This document shows positions 21,456-32,303 of a stretch of DNA of 64,000 bases, piece by piece. Source of the DNA: Prostheceraeus crozeri (taxonomy: Eukaryota; Platyhelminthes; Polycladida; Euryleptidae); assembly GCA_907163375.1 (NCBI GenBank), contig CAJQUW010011520.1, positions 124,001-188,000 on the forward strand, in the 5' to 3' direction. Position numbers and translations under genes: made by a program. The notes under the pieces are model-generated. The model saw nothing but the letters and a program-made list of their open reading frames with translations. It made no database searches and was not told the DNA's origin. Position 1 is the stretch's first letter; each line of letters starts with the position of its first letter.

Positions 21456-21910
21456 ATGCCTATAATTTATAAACAAAATCTTAAACATTTTGCTTCAAAT
21501 CAGAAAATACCACATGAACCATCTGTGAAATCTGTTTACCATTATAACAATGTAGAAACTATTCAAAAAAAGGAGATGGTGTAAATCTCGGAGCTGGAAT
21601 ATTTTCTGTTATAGGAATTATCGTTAATGTTATTAAAAATAATAAAGATTCAATTACATCCGCTACAAAAGGAGCAGCTGCTATAGGTAGTACAGCTAGT
21701 GCAATATCAAATGCTGTTAAGTCTCAAAGCGAGTTTAAACAACTAGAAACAATTCGTAAACTTAAAAATGATTCTGAAGAACTAAAAGAATTTAAAAAAC
21801 TCTCAGAGAAAACAAAAAACAAAATTGCTAACATAGCAGCAGGAGCTGATAGTAAACATGAGGAAAAAATAATTGAAGAAATAAGAGGTAATGCTTTAGC
21901 AAAATTCTAA
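21456..21910 (+). pseudogene. Polinton small membrane-active-like protein
   Basis: Decayed frame with a short basic N terminus, then a hydrophobic, Gly/Ala/Ile-rich segment (GAGIFSVIGIIVNVI, then AAAIGSTASAISNAV) and a charged helical tail. Composition and layout resemble the small amphipathic, membrane-active proteins of adintovirus/Polinton virions and the protein at 24479-24967. Function is inferred from composition only. Confidence 0.4.
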
Positions 21911-22136
21911 AATACATTCTAAAAAGGAATCCTAAGAAAAATACTTATAGAAAAAGAAAAAAAGTCAAATTATTTTTCATAAAAATGTCTTCTTTGATTG
22001 AAAGTAAATTTAACTCTCCCGAGTGAAAATTACTGCCGATGTATGATTATATAAAATTCAATAAAATAATTGTGCCGACGTTTCGCGTCCAGACGCTTAG
22101 TCGTGGCAGAACTAGCACAGATAATGAAAGAGTGAT

Positions 22137-22736
22137 TTATAAAACTCTAATTCTCGTTGCAACAGTCTCGTGACGCCTGTTCATCAAAGGTTGATGGTAA
22201 TTAATGAAACGAGGTTCCACCAAACTTGCCTCAACCGAATCACGCACACGCTTTAAAATTTCTACATTAAAATCGTCAATGCTATTGACATTGCTACAAA
22301 TATTTCTATGATCGCTTAAAGCGCTAGAATTGTTTTTATATTTAATACTATTTTTGTGCTCGTTATATCTTAAATGAAATGGACGAGCAGTTTTATCGAT
22401 ATATTGGCCATTGCAAAATTTGCAAGTGAATTGATAAATTACACAAGTCACCTCACAGACATAATAAGAAGGCAATTTGTCACATAGGTCACAATTATTG
22501 TGCTTATAGATCGGTCTGTGACTGAATACATTACGGAGCTTTTTATTACCGGTACTAACAAAATTGATATCTAATTTGTACTTGCGAATACTGTAGTTTA
22601 TTTTTCCTATAAGACTATCACTAACAAAAGGAAGTTTTAGAGTACACTTATTGGAGTTTCCGTCTTTTTTGTATTTCTTTTTTATTTGATTTTTCTGAGC
22701 CATTTTTATGTCTTGTTGAGAGTAACCGTTACGCAA
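22137..22736 (-). pseudogene. PLE C-terminal GIY-YIG domain
   Basis: A 199-codon open frame. A basic linker (MAQKNQIKKKYKKDGNSNKC) precedes LKLPFVSDSLIGKI, a segment typical of the PLE linker, then the Cys pair CDLCDKLPSYYVCEVTC and the endonuclease core VIYQFTCKFCNGQYIDKTAR with the following RYNEH. The second half-motif reads YIDK rather than YIGK. The linker reads further upstream to about 22860 in a different frame; no RT remains. The stop codon lies inside the left inverted arm. Confidence 0.75.
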
Positions 22737-22965
22737 TAAATTATCTTCGCACTTACTTATTGAGTTGCACTGGTACTCATTCGGTAGAAGATTGCTGTTT
22801 CTTAATTCAAGGTCTTTGAATTTTTGATTTAGGAAATTGGTTTTAACTGAATTAGGAAGCCAACTGTCTTTTTTAAAGTGTTACCGGAGGCTAGCTCTTT
22901 AAAGAGCTCTTAAAGAGTTTTGTAAATCACTCTTTCATTATCTGTGCTAGTTCTGCCACGACTAA

Positions 22966-22982
22966 GCGTCTGGACGCGAAAC
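22966..22982 (+). other. Hammerhead-like helix plus GAAAC in PLE arm
   Basis: GCGT (22966-22969), loop CTGG, ACGC (22974-22977), then GAAAC (22978-22982) followed by GTCGG. An inverted copy lies near 22080-22096 in the other arm. Stem II plus GAAAC matches a hammerhead, but the preceding CGACTAA departs from CUGANGA, so this is probably a decayed or variant motif. Confidence 0.35.
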
Positions 22983-23179
22983 GTCGGCACAATTATTTTA
23001 TTGAATTTTATATAATCATACACCGGCAGTAATTTTCACTCGGGAGAGTTTTTTCTATTACTATCATCGGAATCATGGTCCTCCCGCCTTCTGCTATTGC
23101 ATATAAAGTAAATTTAGATTAGACAATCCTCCGTTCGTCAGTTATAATCAAAAAAAAGAATGACTATATAAGAATTGCT

Positions 23180-24424
23180 ATGAATCCCGGATCTTCTGGT
23201 AGAGTAAATACTGGAGGAGATTTAATCTTTGAAGTTGATAATCAACAAAGTTATTTATATTTACCGGAGTCCTTTTTACACTGTGAATATTCTCTATATA
23301 GTGATTCCAATTTTACAACACCATTACCAGATACCGATAATATTGCACTAGAGAATAATTTCTTTCCAAGATTATTTACACAAATGCGTTTAGATGTTGC
23401 AACTCAAAATATAGAAACAATAAGTGATTCTCCAGGTGCAATTGATACAATGCTTAGATTTGTAACAATTGGTGAAAATAATGAAAAGCATGAAATCGAA
23501 GGTTGGTTTCCAGAAAATAATGATGGTATAATTGTAGATGATTTAACTCACGCTGGAACAGATGCAGCAGGAATTGCGAAAGATGTAGAAAATATTGCAA
23601 ATCATTTAAATAAAACAAATAATACTGCATATAAAGAAAGGTGTGTTTTTAACAAGAAAAGTAAACAGACAGTAAATTGGTCATTGTCTCCATTATTCGG
23701 ATATTTAGATAATGACAAAATATTACATCAATTAAAATTTAAATTAATAATTCATCGCACAGCAGATAATGAATTAATCTTTTATGGTAAGACTGGAAAA
23801 AAAGCATATTTAAAAATTGATAGACTTGAATGGTGGATAAAACATATTACTCCTGGTTTAGAGGTTGAATCAACTATTGCAAAAAGATTAAACACTAACG
23901 AACCAACTCCAGTAAACTTTCTAAAGCGTAATGCTAGTTCAGTAACTTTTTCTGAACAAAGATTTAACTGGCGTTTCACAAGGACGTCAAATACTCCAAG
24001 ATATTTATTACTAACTATTCAAAGAAATGATTCTCCAAGTTTGATAAGAACAACAATCTTTTCCATGTTAACACAATTCGAAGTTTACAAGTTTCATTAA
24101 ATCAAACCCGATATCCTATTGATCCATTAAGATTCGATGATTCCGATAATCAATTTATGGAAGGATATGATGCTTATAGAAATCTCTGTATAGAATTTGG
24201 AGTTGAACCACAATTAACTCCTGGAGATTGGAGACATTTATATTCTGTTTTTCTGCTTCAATTTAAGTGAACAATCTGAAGATATTGTTAAAAATGGTTG
24301 TGATGTAACAATTAATATTGAAAAGAAAGATTCCACAACTTCATTAATGGCTTATGGTTTACTGCTAGAAGATGTAAAATATTCTATTGAAATTTTTAAT
24401 GGAAAGATGGTTAGAATAAGTTAA
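23180..24424 (+). pseudogene. Polinton major capsid protein (double jelly-roll)
   Basis: A 306-codon frame (23180-24100) plus further coding sequence to 24424. Features that I associate with the double-jelly-roll capsid protein of Polintons and adintoviruses are an N-terminal strand-rich region (QQSYLYLPESFLHCEYSLY), a central W-x-x-S-P-L-F-G-Y-L block (NWSLSPLFGYL), LKFKLIIHRTAD, and NTPRYLLLTIQRND. The C-terminal part has RYPIDPLRFDDSDNQFMEGY and LMAYGLLLEDVKYSIEI. The gene is broken. It is preceded by the PLE insertion and followed by a small capsid-associated gene, the usual Polinton arrangement. Confidence 0.75.
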
Positions 24425-24478
24425 TTAAAATTTTTGGTAACTTTAAATTTGCTCCTAACTTAAAATTTTTTATTAAAA

Positions 24479-24967
24479 ATGTCAATAGCGAAAAGTAATA
24501 ATAATAACAATAAAACAGCTGAATTAAAACTACGTAACATTGCTGACAAAAATACACCTAAAACTATTGCGATCAGCAAAAAGAAATATTACATAAGTAG
24601 ACCAATGATAGAGGATATTAAATTACAAGAGGAAAAGAATGGTGGAATTCTCCCATTAATTCCACTAATAATAGGAGGTATAGCAGCTGCAGGAAGTGTT
24701 GCAGGTGGGACAGCTGGTATTGTCCAAGCAGTAAATAAAAATAAATCAGAGAAGGCAGCATTAGAAGAACAAAAACGTCATAACAGAGAGTTAGAGAAAG
24801 TTGCTAGGGGAGAAGGAATAGTAGATAATTTTATTAGTAAATTAAATTTAGTTGATGAAGGAAAACCAGTTCTCAAAAACATTCTACATGATGTTGATGA
24901 CTTAATAGATATAGAAGAAACTAAAGATGGTTCTGGAATATATCTAAGTCCTAGTATGATTAGGTAA
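24479..24967 (+). pseudogene. Polinton small virion protein, membrane-active-like
   Basis: A 162-codon frame. Polar N terminus, a Lys-rich processing-like region (TIAISKKKYYISR), then a strongly hydrophobic Gly/Ala/Ile segment (GGILPLIPLIIGGIAAAGSV, about residues 58-77) followed by a charged helix and an acidic end. This layout resembles the protein VI/X-like minor virion proteins of adenovirus-related elements. It sits just after the capsid gene, on the same strand. Family call is inference. Confidence 0.5.
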
Positions 24968-25055
24968 TAACCTCAGGACCATTGGTCCGATTCGTTGACA
25001 AACATTTGTGATAAATATATTGTTATAAAGTTATAAATATTTTTTTACCATTAAA

Positions 25056-26405
25056 ATGTCGTCTACAAATTCTACCAGTTCTACAAATTCCGAAAATTTC
25101 ATTAAATTAAAAATTTCTAATTTAGATTTATTGAATTATCTCTTAAAAGTACATTCTGGCCACCAGCTGCACACCGGTCGGCTGCACACTGGAGGTGACA
25201 TACAAAAAGCATTAGAAAACTTTCTTGGATTTATTTGGAGTAAATATTCGAAAGAAAAACATCTTCCTGGTCATTCATATACCAGTCCAGGAACTCGATT
25301 AGATGTAAGACTAGATGAGAATAATAATCCAAAACCAGGTGAAGAATCAATAAACAGAGTTGATGCAGCAGCTTATAGACACGATTTAGCTTGTCGAAAT
25401 CATTACCTAAAATCTCGTCATGAAGCTGATAGGAAAATGATAGAAGAATTGGATAATATTCAAAATCCTTCCTTTAGAGAAAGAATTGAAAGAATGTTCA
25501 TAAAGAAAGCATTACAAGCAAAAATACTGTTCGCTCAGGGTTTAGACAAAACTCATGAGTCTAAAACCTGCGCGTCCGAAATGTCGGATGACCTAGATCG
25601 GCATAGTGGAAATTATGCCCCCGAAATTCATAAGGAATATAGAAAGCCTAAATATCTGTTGAAGGTAAAAGTACTTAATAAAGATGATATTTGGAGTGCT
25701 GATCTTATTCAGATGCCGAATGAAAGAGATTATAAATACGCATTGACCGTTATAGATTTATATACACGATACGCTTGGGTGAAGCCTTTAGAAAACAAGT
25801 GGTCAGCCAGTTAAATATGCGTTTGAAGAAGTCTTTAAAGAAAGTAATAGAAAGCCAAAGAAGCTATTCGTTGATAAAGGATCTGAATTTTATAACAGAA
25901 ATGTTAAACCATTATTTGAAACTGTCTATTCCACAGAAAATGCTGGAAAAGCCGTAGTAATAGAAAGATTTAATAGAACGTTAGAAGTAAATTATTTAAG
26001 AAATTTACAGAACAAGGAAATCAGAAATGGTTAAAAATATTACCAGGAATTGTAGAAGAGTATAACAGTAAGATTCATTCAAGTATTGAAGAAACTCCAA
26101 AGAATGCTTCTGACGATCCTGATTTAATACGAAAGAAAATAATCGAAAATAATTATTCGAATGAGAGTAATCCGAATTTACATGTACAGAAACGTAAGCC
26201 GAAATTTAAGATTGGAGATAGGGTACGAATATTTAAGTATAAGAATAAATTTGAAAAAGGTCTTGTAGCTTATTGGACTAAAGAGATATTTGAAGTTTGT
26301 AAAATAAATCAAACTTCTGCGATTACTTATGAAATTTAAGAATTAGATAATGAGGAAATCAGAGGCAGATTTTATGAAAATGAATTACAAATAACTGAGC
26401 TTTAG
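25056..26405 (+). pseudogene. Polinton phospholipase A2-like domain followed by integrase
   Basis: The frame from 25056 contains a parvovirus-type phospholipase A2 signature: LPGHSYTSPGTRLD (Ca-loop region) and RVDAAAYRHDLAC (the His-Asp catalytic helix). It continues without a gap into a retroviral-type integrase core (DIWSADLIQMP with the first Asp, VIDLYTRYAWVKPL); more integrase sequence lies downstream to 26405, including FVDKGSEFYN (second Asp), ERFNRTLE (Glu) and a basic C-terminal segment. Both modules are known in the adintovirus/Polinton group. Their presence in one frame may be a fusion, a rearrangement or a decay artefact. The gene is broken. Confidence 0.75.
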
Positions 26406-26464
26406 CTTCACTTGAGGTTTAATTACGAGTATCCTTTAGCTAGCCATTGGAACTAACGTTTTTC

Positions 26465-26966
26465 GGGAATTAAATTCCCTTATTCAATTTCCTTATTCAA
26501 TTCTAACATAATACCAGGAAATGGTACTCCTTTTTGCAATTTGTATAAAACGTAAATACATAATTGACCACAGTAAGTTGTTCCTGGTTTTTGAATTTGA
26601 AAAGTATTGTATGTTCCATTTCCCAGTATTTCTTTTACTTCATTTGTAGGGGGAAGTCCGTATGAATCGAACTAATAGTTCTGAGCCTCCGGGTGATCGA
26701 AATAATAGTTTTCTACATTATCAGTATTCTTACTCCCCGCAAACCAATGTACTCCTTTTTGTTGATGTATGGAGATTTGTTATGAAGTTCAAAGGAATCG
26801 GTTTATTAGCAGAGCTAGTGCTTCGCACATCTTTAATCAACTGCAAATTATTTCTCATCAATACCTGAAAATTCTTTATTCCCAACTGTTTTGCGATCTT
26901 ATTTAAATCGAAATTTGACGTGGTTTGTTTGCCGTATAATTTAAAGAACTCGGTCATGTCAATCAT
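26465..26966 (-). pseudogene. Polinton adenovirus-type cysteine protease
   Basis: Minus strand, opposite to the capsid and integrase genes. Visible motifs are GVHWFAG (catalytic His region, about 26735-26760), LPPTNEV, and TTYCGQLCIYVLYKL (catalytic Cys region, about 26540-26585), in the order expected for the adenain-like maturation protease. The N-terminal part (MIDMTEFFKLYGKQTTSNF, from 26966) is also readable. Broken remnant. Confidence 0.7.
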
Positions 26967-27061
26967 TTTAAATGGAATAAAATCTATTTCAGAAATTTCT
27001 CAAAAGAATTGGCGCGTAGCAGCTGCTAAAATTGTGACAGCTGATAGGGGTGAGGCAAAGC

Positions 27062-27391
27062 TCAGACAATAGCGCATAATGCGGGTTGTGAAATCTCATT
27101 CACACTATAAGAACAAAAGAACAAATACAATCTAAACACAATAGACATATGAGAGAGAGAAAAGATAAGTGAATGAATGAATGAACATTTCTCTTCATTC
27201 ATTTTGGTTTCCATAACAATCATTAATGCGACATTATTTTGAATGGAAAAGTACACCGACTCTCGAACAATGTCGGCACTTTTGTCGACAACTATGTCGG
27301 CGCTTTTATCGACAACTATGTCGGCGCTTTTATCGACAAACTTTCTGACACATTTTCTGGCTCCCAGAACGGTTTTGGTGTAAATTTCCAT
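27062..27391 (-). pseudogene. Polinton-region ORF with 24-bp tandem repeats
   Basis: A 109-codon frame whose first half contains three 24-bp repeats (27271-27342) coding for the octapeptide VDKSADIV. The rest is hydrophobic and unremarkable. I recognise no family; it lies between the protease and the right TIR and may be a decayed accessory gene or a chance frame carried by a minisatellite. Confidence 0.3.
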
Positions 27392-27680
27392 TAGCGTTCA
27401 AGGTCATTCTATTAAAAGCATACGGGAATTATTCTCATTGAAGACAAGCAATTGTTTTAAAGAATGCATGTCATTGTGAATACAATATTCCTGTAACAGA
27501 CAGGATCGAGAGAGAGAAAGAAGTCACGCTGCTCCGTAAAAGTTTAATTGAGTTGTCCAACCAAACAATGTCATGGCATGATATACATATCATATAATAC
27601 GGATCAACAAAGGCAATGAATAGACATCAGATCATTCAGTCAATTAGCAGCATCACGAGAACAATTGTCAAGTGCGATTG

Positions 27681-27920
27681 TCAGTTATGTCGATGAGTAA
27701 GAAGAAAAAGAGATCTCATCACGAACAGTTCCAATTCCTTGTGTTGCGTTTCCTTATCTTTCATATACTTAACTCTATCATTGTGTTTTTGAATGTTCAT
27801 CTTTTCGATGTTCATCTTTTCGATGTCCATTAAAGTAGAACTACGTTCATTTATTAACGAAGGATGCATTCTCGAAGTTCCTTCCATTTTTGAGGTTTCT
27901 TCCACTTTTGTTTCATCCAT
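27681..27920 (-). pseudogene. Right-TIR copy of the Polinton terminal gene start
   Basis: Mirrors the left-end gene: short acidic start, Met-Asp-Ile-Glu-Lys repeats (about 27800-27835) and NDRVKYMKDKET, after which it diverges from the left copy. The match defines the inner limit of the TIR near 27744. Function unknown. Confidence 0.45.
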
Positions 27921-28314
27921 TTTTTTAATAAATATTTTGAATACAATCTTCTTAAATTCTTAGACTAGCTAAATTTTTAGTCTTCTTAAATTTTCGACTA
28001 CGTGAAATTTTCGACCACGTGATATTTTTTGGACTGCCTAAATTTTCCACTACGTGAAATTTTTGAAACCTCCTTTCAGTATATGAAAAAATCCCAACGA
28101 GCTTAAAACTGTTTTTTTTGATTTTATCCTTAAAATTATTTTTATCTATAAAACTCTTTTTCAGTGTATGAAATATTTCCTATACTCATTCTGGCGGTAT
28201 CATATTTTTTCTTTTTAGTTGTCCTGAATCGGTCATATATTCATTTTTTGCATTTTTGGGGTACCTTACTTTTTTTATTTTTGCTTGTCCTGGACCGGTC
28301 ATATATACATTACT
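27744..28314. repeat. Polinton right terminal inverted repeat
   Basis: Inverted match to 17509-18049, ending GTCATATATACATTACT at 28314 and followed at once by the TTCGGG duplication. Confidence 0.85.
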
Positions 28315-28320
28315 TTCGGG
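28315..28320. repeat. Polinton 6-bp target duplication, right
   Basis: TTCGGG, identical to 17503-17508. Confidence 0.9.
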
Positions 28321-29629
28321 AGACATGTGTATCTTTCTCACGCTAAAAGGTATCTTGACAACAATTGTATTAATCACATTGTCGATCAGTGAGGTCGGTT
28401 GGTAGATATCACATGGTAAGAAAATCAGTGTTGATAAACATATTAAATTGTGGATGATAGAATGTAAAAGTTGATGTAGTCGGATTCATCTATATATGAT
28501 TTCATCTATATCAATTACTTCATGTATAGTAATTCTCATTCTGTAGCTCTTCATGGTCGGGAATGAGACATTTTCAGATAAAGTAACCGAAATTCACCGA
28601 GTAAATTTATGTGGAAAGTCTAGATTTTCACACAGCTGCAGCGTAGGACGTGAACAGTTTCTGTATTGAGTAGGCTACTTTGTTTATCGGCCTTTACATT
28701 TAGCGCAGAGCTAAAGTCCTAAGCCTAAAATGCTCATTTTCAACTATAATTCTCCACGAAAATATAGCTTGTGCTCAGTGCTACAAATCATCCATGCTAT
28801 GTTTGCAAGCGTCACTATGGTTTTCATCGATAAATTTGATTTTAGTCAGCTGCTGTTGTGACTTGTTATGCTGTTTCATGAGAACCACTTCAGAAAACGC
28901 ATTTACCATGCTTTATGAAAGCTTCGTTCTCATTAGTTCACGTTAGTGATTTTTTGAGCCAGTAAAATAACTTGCATGAAGTCTCTCACTGTCGCTATCG
29001 TTAAGTGGGAGCTTAGTCACTCGCAGAGGTAGATTTTGATGCATTACATCGAATAAGCTAGTAGCTCCTTTAACATTGCACTTCTTCTTAGTGAACTCGA
29101 AACTTGTAAACTTGACCCATGCGCATAAAACGCGGTTGAAAGCGTGGCCAAGGCGTTGCTAAAGTTTCATTCGTTGTCCTGCTTTATAAAAATCTTATGA
29201 ATTGTCTTTCATCGCTCTTTCAGCTACAAAATGATCCAAATTTCTGAATATGGCTAGAAATATGTATCAGAAATTCGGAATGTGTCTCCCCCTTGCATTG
29301 ATTCGTCTTCTGAGTTTTTGAGAAATGCAGTGATTTATTCAGCGAAACAGACTTGCTTCACAGCTGTAAGCAACTTCAAAACACAATGCAAAAGAACATC
29401 TATTTTATTTACTATAGCAGATTTCCTCCATTTTTTATTTATTTGTGAGGCAATCAGTATATAGCACCTGCTCAGAGACCCTACTGGAATCTTTACATAA
29501 ACTACATACATGTAGAGTGCGCTGGATAATGCACCAGCTGATTCCCTCGTTTACTAATTAATAATTGCACATTCACTTGTATGTGATGTGTAGTACAGGC
29601 CCAATCTACAGAGACATGACATAGATATA
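28321..29629. other. Unrecognised 1.3-kb stretch
   Basis: No gene, repeat or RNA feature recognised. Open frames are short and look random. Confidence 0.5.
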
Positions 29630-30903
29630 GGGGAGAGTGGGGTGATTTGGCACCTTTTCGTAAATCGGCTACCATGACCAAACAACGAATTTATCATTAA
29701 TTTGCATATAATTTCTTTGTTATTCAACGTATTTCCTAACTTTGTTGCAGTGCAACTTTTCTTCGATTCGGCCTTCTTCATCTTCAAATTTGAGATTCAA
29801 AAAAAGTTCAAAAAGTGCCATATCACTCCATTGATGGGGTGACATGGCACCGCGATGGGGTGATATGGCACTCTCTAATTTAGCGTAATTACAACTTGCC
29901 TCTTAGCGCCACGATGCTACAATTCAATGAATTGGAGTATGTAGATTTCTAATGACTATGTATTTCATGATAACAAACATGTTCCTGTACATACTACTTA
30001 AACATAAGGGACCTAGACCCACATTAGCGTATAATTAGGACTTCCTGTCATACTGCGTAGCTGGGGCTGTTTCGTACGTTATTTGAAGCATGTACGAACT
30101 CAAATATGCGCTTCTGATTCGCAAATGGGCCTACTCCGTCAAATTTCAATGTGCTACCGGCACTGAGCAGGCACAGAAAACTAATTTAAAGTAAAAATGA
30201 ATCTTTTTGTCAAATTGATTTGAAAAATTGCAGACCTAATGCACCTACAAAACGGGGAACGAAGGCAGTTACATCTCATATACATAGGCTTAAGAAACTT
30301 GGAATAATATGGAAGAAGTGGTGCTCCACAAGTGCAATATGGATGCGCGCCCTTAAAGCGAGACTGTTTAGGCCTATTGAAGAAACTCAAATCCAGCATG
30401 AGCCGAATTGGGCTGGGCTCCACTGAGTGTCAGATAATAGGTTTGCTATTAGTAATAAATAATTATGAGATATGTATTACTTATTTCAGATTGTATAACG
30501 CTAATAATTAAGACACATGCAGTGCCATATCACCCCATTCGACTTTTCAAAAGTAAACAGCTGCCGTCTCGATTGTATCAAAGATTTGGAAAATTCGTTG
30601 CTATGACCTCATACTCCATTGACTTCGTCAAGAGAAAACATGCAGTACCGGTTGATCTTAGCTGTTGGGGACAAAATATCCCAAAAGTTTCATAAGTGCA
30701 AAACCTTTTTATAAGTAAGGTAGACATGATTTCCACCTCTGGTGGAATAACAAAGTGTACTATAAATATAGTTCATATACGCCAAATGTCCTTCATACTG
30801 AAGCTTCAATATGTATATTTCGGATTTTTAATACAAAGCAAGAATTCGGCTGTAGGGGGTGGGTGCCACATCACCCCGTGTGCGAAATCACCCCACTCTC
30901 CCC
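29630..30903. mobile_element. TA-flanked inverted-repeat DNA element, 1.27 kb
   Basis: Ends are GGGGAGAGTGGGGTGATTT (left) and its near-complement (right, 30885-30903), each flanked by TA (29628-29629, 30904-30905). Inside both ends the motif GGGGTGATATGGCAC recurs several times (about 29836-29870, 30523-30537, 30865-30885), so the subterminal regions are built of short direct and inverted copies. A plus-strand frame at 30220-30426 is basic at its start and unrecognised. No transposase is visible. Probably a non-autonomous DNA transposon; superfamily not assigned. Confidence 0.6.
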
Positions 30904-30905
30904 TA

Positions 30906-32236
30906 CTGATGTGTGTGTGTATCAGTATCATGCATGTACATCAGGCATGTAGCCCATTCGAAAAAAAACAGTCACTAGCAATAAATTTCAGCTTTACGTT
31001 GATTAACGTGTCAGAAAATACTTGAGTCTTTTCCAAGACTAAGATTTTGCTGTTGAAGACTATTTCTTGTTCTAAGGAACGAGGCTAGGATACTTAACAT
31101 TTCTAAATTTATTTTGGGATTCTGGCAATACAGTGCAGGCTGTCGCCTCTTATTTTAATTGTTTGGCATTCAGATAAAAAAGCGGTTTCTTTCTTTTCCC
31201 AGACCTTCTGTTATTATTCGTTTTTTCTAGATTGCTGTCAACTTTTCCTAATTTTTTCGTATTGAAAGATGCAAATTTCATAAAACGCCAGCCGAGTTGC
31301 CCTATATAGATGTTTTATGTTTTTAGACAGTCTCAAGTAAAGATTTTTTTTGCAAATCACTTCTACCAATTATGTCAACAGAGCGTTTAGCTTTTTTTAA
31401 GAGATTGAGTCTCGCCACTCAGTTCTGGAAATGGTTGATTGTTCCAATTGCAAAACTGCTGCCACAACCTCAAGGCCGAAAAGACGTTGAAATGATGTAG
31501 GCCTAGAATACCCAGACATCAAAAGATGCATTCATCTCTGCTAGTAATGAATTAACATTTTCCTCTCAACAAGCTTTGGCCTGTATGATATTTGCTTGAA
31601 TCCCTTAGGCCTACAGTGTATATCATTCGTTGCCTTTCTCAGTTTTTCACGCGCTCTCAAAAATATCAAAAGACATTAAGACAATGTTATAATTCGATAG
31701 TAGCCTAGAGGCCTACCTCAGTACCTTAGTGCTACAATAGCAATTAAATATATGTGCAGTATAGAGGCATTTTGTACTTGTCACTGTTGAACATTGTCCG
31801 GTAGCTGGTATAACACTTGTATGGACTACCAGCAATTTTTCTGAAAAGAATAATTGATAAAGGGAAATTTCGATGCTTCTCCTTATGGTCATATAGTGGT
31901 TACCAATTACTCGTATACTCAGTGGTCACCATAAAGCCAAAAGAACAAAACTCAAAATTTAATTCCGATGTTTATCGACAACCATTAGATTCACAACTTC
32001 AACCAAAAGAATTAGAATGGAAAGAGTGAGGCAACAGCTTCTATGCTTTTCAGGAATAAAATCTGTTAGTAGTCTATTTAGTATCCGAAGAAGTCACCTC
32101 ACTTGTTTCACAATCCGAGAAGTTGTGCACTTATCAAGAGGCGAAAGGTGTTAAGATAATAAATATGAGAATTGACACACTTACTGAGAGACGAGAACTG
32201 GTTTAAGTGATAAAATGAAGGAGTTTGAAGATTACA
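30906..32236. other. Unrecognised 1.3-kb stretch
   Basis: Contains only short open frames. One at 31817-32029 ends in a hydrophilic run (SDVYRQPLDSQLQPKELEWK) that may be the remains of a coding exon or element, but I cannot name it. Confidence 0.4.
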
Positions 32237-32301
32237 ATCGTTGATAAAGCCTCGAATAACTTATTCGTGATCGACAAGCAAGTTATAGTCACAAATGTGA
32301 C
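32237..32301 (+). pseudogene. Possible Naiad-type PLE scrap
   Basis: Reads KITIVDKASNNLFVIDKQVI. The array protein at residues 482-499 has the comparable VITPADKAANNFVIVCKK. Only about 21 codons are visible before the mariner-like element at 32304 interrupts it; nothing certain resumes after 33716. Confidence 0.4.
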
Positions 32302-32303
32302 TA

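Larger units (their letters stand above)
22011..23050 (-). mobile_element. Inverted-repeat PLE derivative inside the Polinton
   Basis: About 1.04 kb with nearly perfect 135-bp inverted ends (22014-22148 and 22914-23050), each carrying CTCCCGAGTGAAAATTACTG at the outer edge and GGACGCGAAACGTCGG further in. The interior is the C-terminal part of a canonical PLE on the minus strand. RT is absent. It separates the Polinton's small-protein region from its capsid gene, so it was inserted after the Polinton had settled. Confidence 0.8.
17509..28314. mobile_element. Polinton/Maverick fossil, about 10.8 kb
   Basis: Bounded by AGT...ACT termini and a perfect 6-bp duplication (TTCGGG). Terminal inverted repeats are about 541 bp (17509-18049) and 571 bp (27744-28314). 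Recognisable parts, left to right: TIR gene, unknown ORFs, a fibre-like protein and a coiled-coil protein, a membrane-active small protein, a double-jelly-roll major capsid protein, a second small capsid-associated protein, a phospholipase A2-like domain with integrase, and an adenovirus-type protease on the minus strand. I find no protein-primed DNA polymerase B and no FtsK-type ATPase, so the copy is deleted as well as broken, with many interruptions. A PLE derivative (22011-23050) is inserted in it. The intact target duplication and fairly similar TIRs suggest moderate age. Confidence 0.9.
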
